From positions 992,001 through 1,056,000 of the forward strand of contig BPJS01000001.1 in assembly GCA_026004735.1 (NCBI GenBank): a stretch of DNA of 64,000 nucleotides, written 5' to 3'. The translations under genes and the position numbers were made by a program. Shown in pieces: positions 61,065 to 64,000 of the stretch. How positions within the stretch are numbered: the stretch's first letter is position 1; the number at the start of each line of letters is the position of its first letter. A model generated the notes under the pieces. The model did no database searches. It was not told where the DNA came from and worked only from the letters and a program-made list of their open reading frames with translations. The DNA comes from Isosphaeraceae bacterium (GTDB lineage Bacteria > Planctomycetota > Planctomycetia > Isosphaerales > Isosphaeraceae).

Positions 61065-62258
61065 ATGGCCGTCGATCCCATGACCGCTTCCGCGGCCGAA
61101 CCGCGATCCAATACGGCCCGCCTCGGCCTGCTCGCCCTGGTCCTCCTCCATCTGGCGTTACTGGCTGGCCTGGCCTGGTATCTGAACCGTCAGCCCTCTG
61201 GCCACTGGAGCCATGTCGAACGCGGCCGTCGCTACCTAGCCCAGGGGCGCCCGGATCTGGCCTTCCGCGAAGTCCAGCACATCCGCGACGAAGCCCCCGG
61301 CGCCGCCGAAGCGATGACTGTCGCCGGCCAGGCCCTCCTGACTCAGGGTCAGGTGGTCGTTGCCCGCCAGGCGCTTCAGCGCGCCTTGGCCCTCAATCCC
61401 GACCAGCCCGACGCCGCCAAAATGCTCGCCGCCATCTACATCGCCTCCGGCGACGCCACCCGGGGCATCGAGCTACTCGAGCGCGCCGCCGCCCTCGACC
61501 CCCGCGACTTTCGACCCTGGTACGCGTTGGGCAAAGTTCGCCACGACCTGGGCGAGTTTGACGCCGCCGCCGAGGCCTACGCCAAGGCCCTGCGTCTGGG
61601 TGCTCCCGGCACCGAAGCCCGTGAGGCCCGCATCGGACGCATCCGCGCCCTGCTCGACGCCAACCGCGCCGAAGAGGCCGCCGCCGAACTCGACGACGCC
61701 CGCGCCCGCCTGCCCAACGAGCCTCGACTAGCCGCGCTCGAAGCCCGCGCTGCCCGCGCTACCGGGAACCTCGACCGCGCCCTCGACCGCGCCGAAGCGG
61801 CGCTTCGTCTCAATCCCGACGACTTCGACGCCCTCTACGTCCGCGCTCAGATCCGCCAGATCCGTGGCGACCGCTCCGCCGCGCTCGCCGACCTCGAACG
61901 CGCCCACTCCCTCAATCGCAACCACCTGGGCACCCTTCAGCTCATGCTCCAGCTTCAAGCCCAACTCGGTCTCACCGCTGAGGCCGAGGAAACCAGAGCC
62001 CGGCTCGAGCGCACCCGTCAGCGCCTCGACATGATGAATACGTTGACGAAGCTCATCCATCAAAACCCGGAAGATCCACTTCCCCGCTATCAGATGGGCC
62101 AGCTTGCCGTTGAGGGCGGCCTGGACGCCCTCGCTTTCCGCTGCTTCCAGGCCGCCCTTGACCTCGACCCAAAATTCCAACTTGCGCGCGACGCCCTCGC
62201 CAAACTCCCACCGGAAGCCGCCAACCAGTCGAACGCCCCCAGCGCCCCCCGCAATTGA
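61065..62258 (+). CDS. Membrane-anchored TPR protein
   Basis: 397 residues with ATG at 61065 (61080 also possible). One transmembrane segment (LGLLALVLLHLALLAGLAWYL, about 20-40) anchors it, with the repeats following: GRRYLAQGRPDLAFREVQHI, AGQALLTQGQVVVARQALQR, LAAIYIASGDATRGIELLER, LGKVRHDLGEFDAAAEAYAK, AEAALRLNPDDFDALYVRAQ and others. TPR arrays mediate protein contacts, and no catalytic domain follows. Repeats are close to canonical. Ribosome site not clear. Convergent with another TPR gene, 71 bp between their stop codons. Confidence 0.82.
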   Translation: MAVDPMTASAAEPRSNTARLGLLALVLLHLALLAGLAWYLNRQPSGHWSHVERGRRYLAQGRPDLAFREVQHIRDEAPGAAEAMTVAGQALLTQGQVVVARQALQRALALNPDQPDAAKMLAAIYIASGDATRGIELLERAAALDPRDFRPWYALGKVRHDLGEFDAAAEAYAKALRLGAPGTEAREARIGRIRALLDANRAEEAAAELDDARARLPNEPRLAALEARAARATGNLDRALDRAEAALRLNPDDFDALYVRAQIRQIRGDRSAALADLERAHSLNRNHLGTLQLMLQLQAQLGLTAEAEETRARLERTRQRLDMMNTLTKLIHQNPEDPLPRYQMGQLAVEGGLDALAFRCFQAALDLDPKFQLARDALAKLPPEAANQSNAPSAPRN

Positions 62259-62329
62259 CCTCACCCCCCAATTCCCGCCCGTGAGGCACTGCCTCCCTCC
62301 ACAACCCCGCGCAAGCCGTTCCGCCCAGC

Positions 62330-63682
62330 TCAGAGTCGAACCGGTCCAGTCAGACCTTCGCTTCCACCGACTGACCCATCCCTCGCACTCCGACCATCCG
62401 CCGGATCGCTCTCCGTCTCAGCGTGTTGCAGCCTCCGCAGCGCACTTTGAATCGCGGGGTCAGTCGGATTGGTCGCCAGCGCCGCCCGGTACCACCCTCG
62501 GGCCAGGTCGAGCCGACCAATCGCCTCGCACGCGGCCGCCAGTCGCGGCGGCAGACTCGGGTCGGCCCGATTTTGCTCCGAACGGCACAACTCCAGGATC
62601 GCCGTCAAGGCTCGATGCCGCTCCGCGGCCCGATTCACTTCATCGGCTTGCTCAGTTTTCCCTTGCCGGCGCAACGCCAACGCCAACCCCTGAAGCGCTT
62701 CCACATTGGCCGGGTCTCGATCCAGCGACGCCCGAAACGCCTCCACCGCCCGGCTGAGATCACCACGCCGTAAGGCCAACTGCCCCCGCAAACGCTGCCG
62801 ATCCGGGTTGTTGTCCGGCCCCTCGGCCACCAGCCGCTCCGCCTCCTCCAGATCCGACCGATGCCAGGCGAGCCGCGCCCGCAAAACCCGAGCCTCGGGG
62901 TCCGTCTCCGGCAAATCCGCTAGGACGGACTCACTGGCCTCCAGCTCGCCCGCACGCAGCAACACCTCGGCTAACGCCAACCGCGACCAGCGATCCTCCG
63001 GATCGGCCGCGACGATCCGCTCAAGATCCGCCCGTACCCCGGTGTTGATCCAGATATCCTCCAACGCCAAGGTCCACACCAGCATCTCGTGAAAGCTCAA
63101 ACCGGCCACCTCGGCCAGTTTCCGAAACTGTTCGTCCAGCTCCCGCCGCCTCGCCTGCATCCCGTAGACGTAGATCAGCCCTCGCCGCGCCGCCACCTCG
63201 ATCCCCAACGACTCCTCCGGGGCTGTACCCTCCCCAGCCACCGCCAGTGCGTCCAAAAACCGACGCTCGGCCCGCGCCAGCCGCGAAGCCCTCAACTCCG
63301 CCTGACCGGCCAGGATCCACGCCCGCCCCGCCCGCGGATCCGAGGGCGAAACCTCCGCGACCCACCGCAACGCCTCCTCCGGCCGTCCTCGACCCAGCGC
63401 CACTTCCGCCCGCAACAACACCCAATCCGGCGTCCGGCTCAGCCGCTCCAACGCCGCCTCCGCCTCATCCCACCGCTGCGCACGAATCGCTAGCCGGGCC
63501 TGCCGTTCCCACGCCGCCGCGCTCGCATCGTCCGGCCACCCCCCACGCCAGACCGCAACCGCCGCACCCAACCCGACAATCGCCCCCAAGACCACGAGCG
63601 GAATCGTCGTCTTCCCAAGACTCCGACATCCCCGCGTCGAGCGGCATGACATGGCGAGACCGATGACTTTGGACGCGTTCAT
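62330..63682 (-). CDS. Membrane-anchored TPR protein, second
   Basis: 450 residues. One hydrophobic segment near the N-terminus (IPLVVLGAIVGLGAAVAVW, about 27-45), then TPR-like helices: RQARLAIRAQRWDEAEAALE, AGQAELRASRLARAERRFLD, LAEVLLRAGELEASESVLAD, GQLALRRGDLSRAVEAFRAS and GLALALRRQGKTEQADEVNR. The C-terminus is acidic and Ser-rich. Same architecture as the neighbouring convergent gene, although they are only similar in layout. The start at 63682 lacks a clear ribosome site and may be further downstream (63652). Confidence 0.78.
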   Translation of the reverse strand: MNASKVIGLAMSCRSTRGCRSLGKTTIPLVVLGAIVGLGAAVAVWRGGWPDDASAAAWERQARLAIRAQRWDEAEAALERLSRTPDWVLLRAEVALGRGRPEEALRWVAEVSPSDPRAGRAWILAGQAELRASRLARAERRFLDALAVAGEGTAPEESLGIEVAARRGLIYVYGMQARRRELDEQFRKLAEVAGLSFHEMLVWTLALEDIWINTGVRADLERIVAADPEDRWSRLALAEVLLRAGELEASESVLADLPETDPEARVLRARLAWHRSDLEEAERLVAEGPDNNPDRQRLRGQLALRRGDLSRAVEAFRASLDRDPANVEALQGLALALRRQGKTEQADEVNRAAERHRALTAILELCRSEQNRADPSLPPRLAAACEAIGRLDLARGWYRAALATNPTDPAIQSALRRLQHAETESDPADGRSARDGSVGGSEGLTGPVRL

Positions 63683-63739
63683 CCGGGACGATCGCTTGCA
63701 TTATCGACCCAGGTCCCGCCGCCGAGAAGCCCGGCTCCG

Positions 63740-64000
63740 CTAGCGACGACTGCCGGCCAAGAGCGGGGGTCCGCCCACCGCCGCGCCAATCTGCCAGGCC
63801 GCTCCCTCGCGTTCCACCCGTCGGTAGAGCGTATCTCGCTCGATCGGCTCCCGCCCCGCCTCCTCAATCAATCGCCGAATTTCCTCGGCCGAAACCTCCT
63901 GCGGCGTGTCCGCCCCGGCTTCGTGATATATCTTCTCGTGCACAACCGTCCCATCAATGTCATCCGCCCCAAACGCCAGCGCCACCTGCGCCGTCTTCAG
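63740..64000 (-). CDS. mqnE: Aminofutalosine synthase-like radical SAM protein, C-terminal end
   Basis: The last 87 residues of a gene whose 5' part lies to the right of the window. The stretch KTAQVALAFGADDIDGTVV, then HEKIYHEAGADTPQEVS and REPIERDTLYRRV, matches the C-terminal end of MqnE (aminodeoxyfutalosine synthase) of the futalosine menaquinone pathway. The radical SAM cysteines are not in the window, so mqnC cannot be entirely excluded. It suggests that this organism makes menaquinone through futalosine. The stop is 57 bp from the TPR gene start on the same strand. Confidence 0.8.
   Translation of the reverse strand: MKTAQVALAFGADDIDGTVVHEKIYHEAGADTPQEVSAEEIRRLIEEAGREPIERDTLYRRVEREGAAWQIGAAVGGPPLLAGSRR

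Noticed and set aside
61049-61561. Plus-strand frame overlapping the first TPR gene
   Set aside because: Arg/Pro-rich shadow; the TPR frame has repeat structure and a membrane anchor.
1-64000. CRISPR arrays, insertion sequences, prophage genes, origin features
   Set aside because: No repeat-spacer array, transposase-like protein, terminal inverted repeat pair, integrase or phage structural gene was seen anywhere in the window.

Overview
The window is a GC-rich chromosomal segment that almost certainly comes from a planctomycete (Planctomycetota, probably class Planctomycetia). The evidence is the set of family-restricted genes: two large PSCyt1/DUF1549/DUF1553 cytochrome-like proteins each followed by a DUF1501 protein, two DUF1559 pilin-like proteins with the H-x9-DG ending, two DUF1080 proteins, a giant surface protein with an LEPR-XLL-like N-terminus, and many Gly/Pro-rich exported proteins. 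No rRNA, tRNA, CRISPR array, insertion sequence or prophage gene was seen. Both edges cut genes: guaA (GMP synthase, 5' part missing) on the left and a probable mqnE (menaquinone synthesis, 5' part missing) on the right.

Layout. 0-11 kb: guaA end, a small DMT-family membrane protein, an exported C45-type hydrolase, a 1336-residue beta-helix surface protein and several small exported proteins, with a divergent promoter pair and an 18-bp palindrome near 10.12 kb. 11-17 kb: four minus-strand genes joined by 4-bp start/stop overlaps (Gfo/Idh oxidoreductase, sugar isomerase-like TIM barrel, fused two-domain ABC permease, YfhO-type membrane protein). 17-18 kb: a CAP-domain protein and a perfect terminator hairpin. 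18-24 kb: a minus-strand envelope-glycan/lipid operon (methyltransferase, flippase, GT39-like glycosyltransferase, CDP-alcohol phosphatidyltransferase, DUF1080). 24-34 kb: mixed single genes, including an ADP-ribosylglycohydrolase, a thiazoline-carboxylate hydrolase homologue, a Tat-exported putative deacetylase and an ExbB/MotA-like protein without a visible ExbD partner.

34-50 kb holds two PSCyt1-PSD1 plus DUF1501 gene pairs. The first continues into an exported monooxygenase-like protein and an FG-GAP repeat protein. Between the pairs, on the other strand, lie a lactonase-fold protein, an exported RraA-like protein and a Pro/Arg-rich exported protein. Together this looks like an extracytoplasmic carbohydrate-processing region, although no substrate can be read from the sequence.

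50.4-57.7 kb is the most distinctive part: one minus-strand operon encoding a short GspE/PilB-type ATPase, three consecutive GspF/PilC-like membrane proteins, three small pilin-like proteins (I/V, J/W and K/X types) and a DUF1559 pilin. No secretin, GspL/M or prepilin peptidase is present. 58-64 kb: a membrane protein, a small lipoprotein followed by a stand-alone DUF1559 pilin with a strong terminator, two convergent TPR proteins and mqnE.
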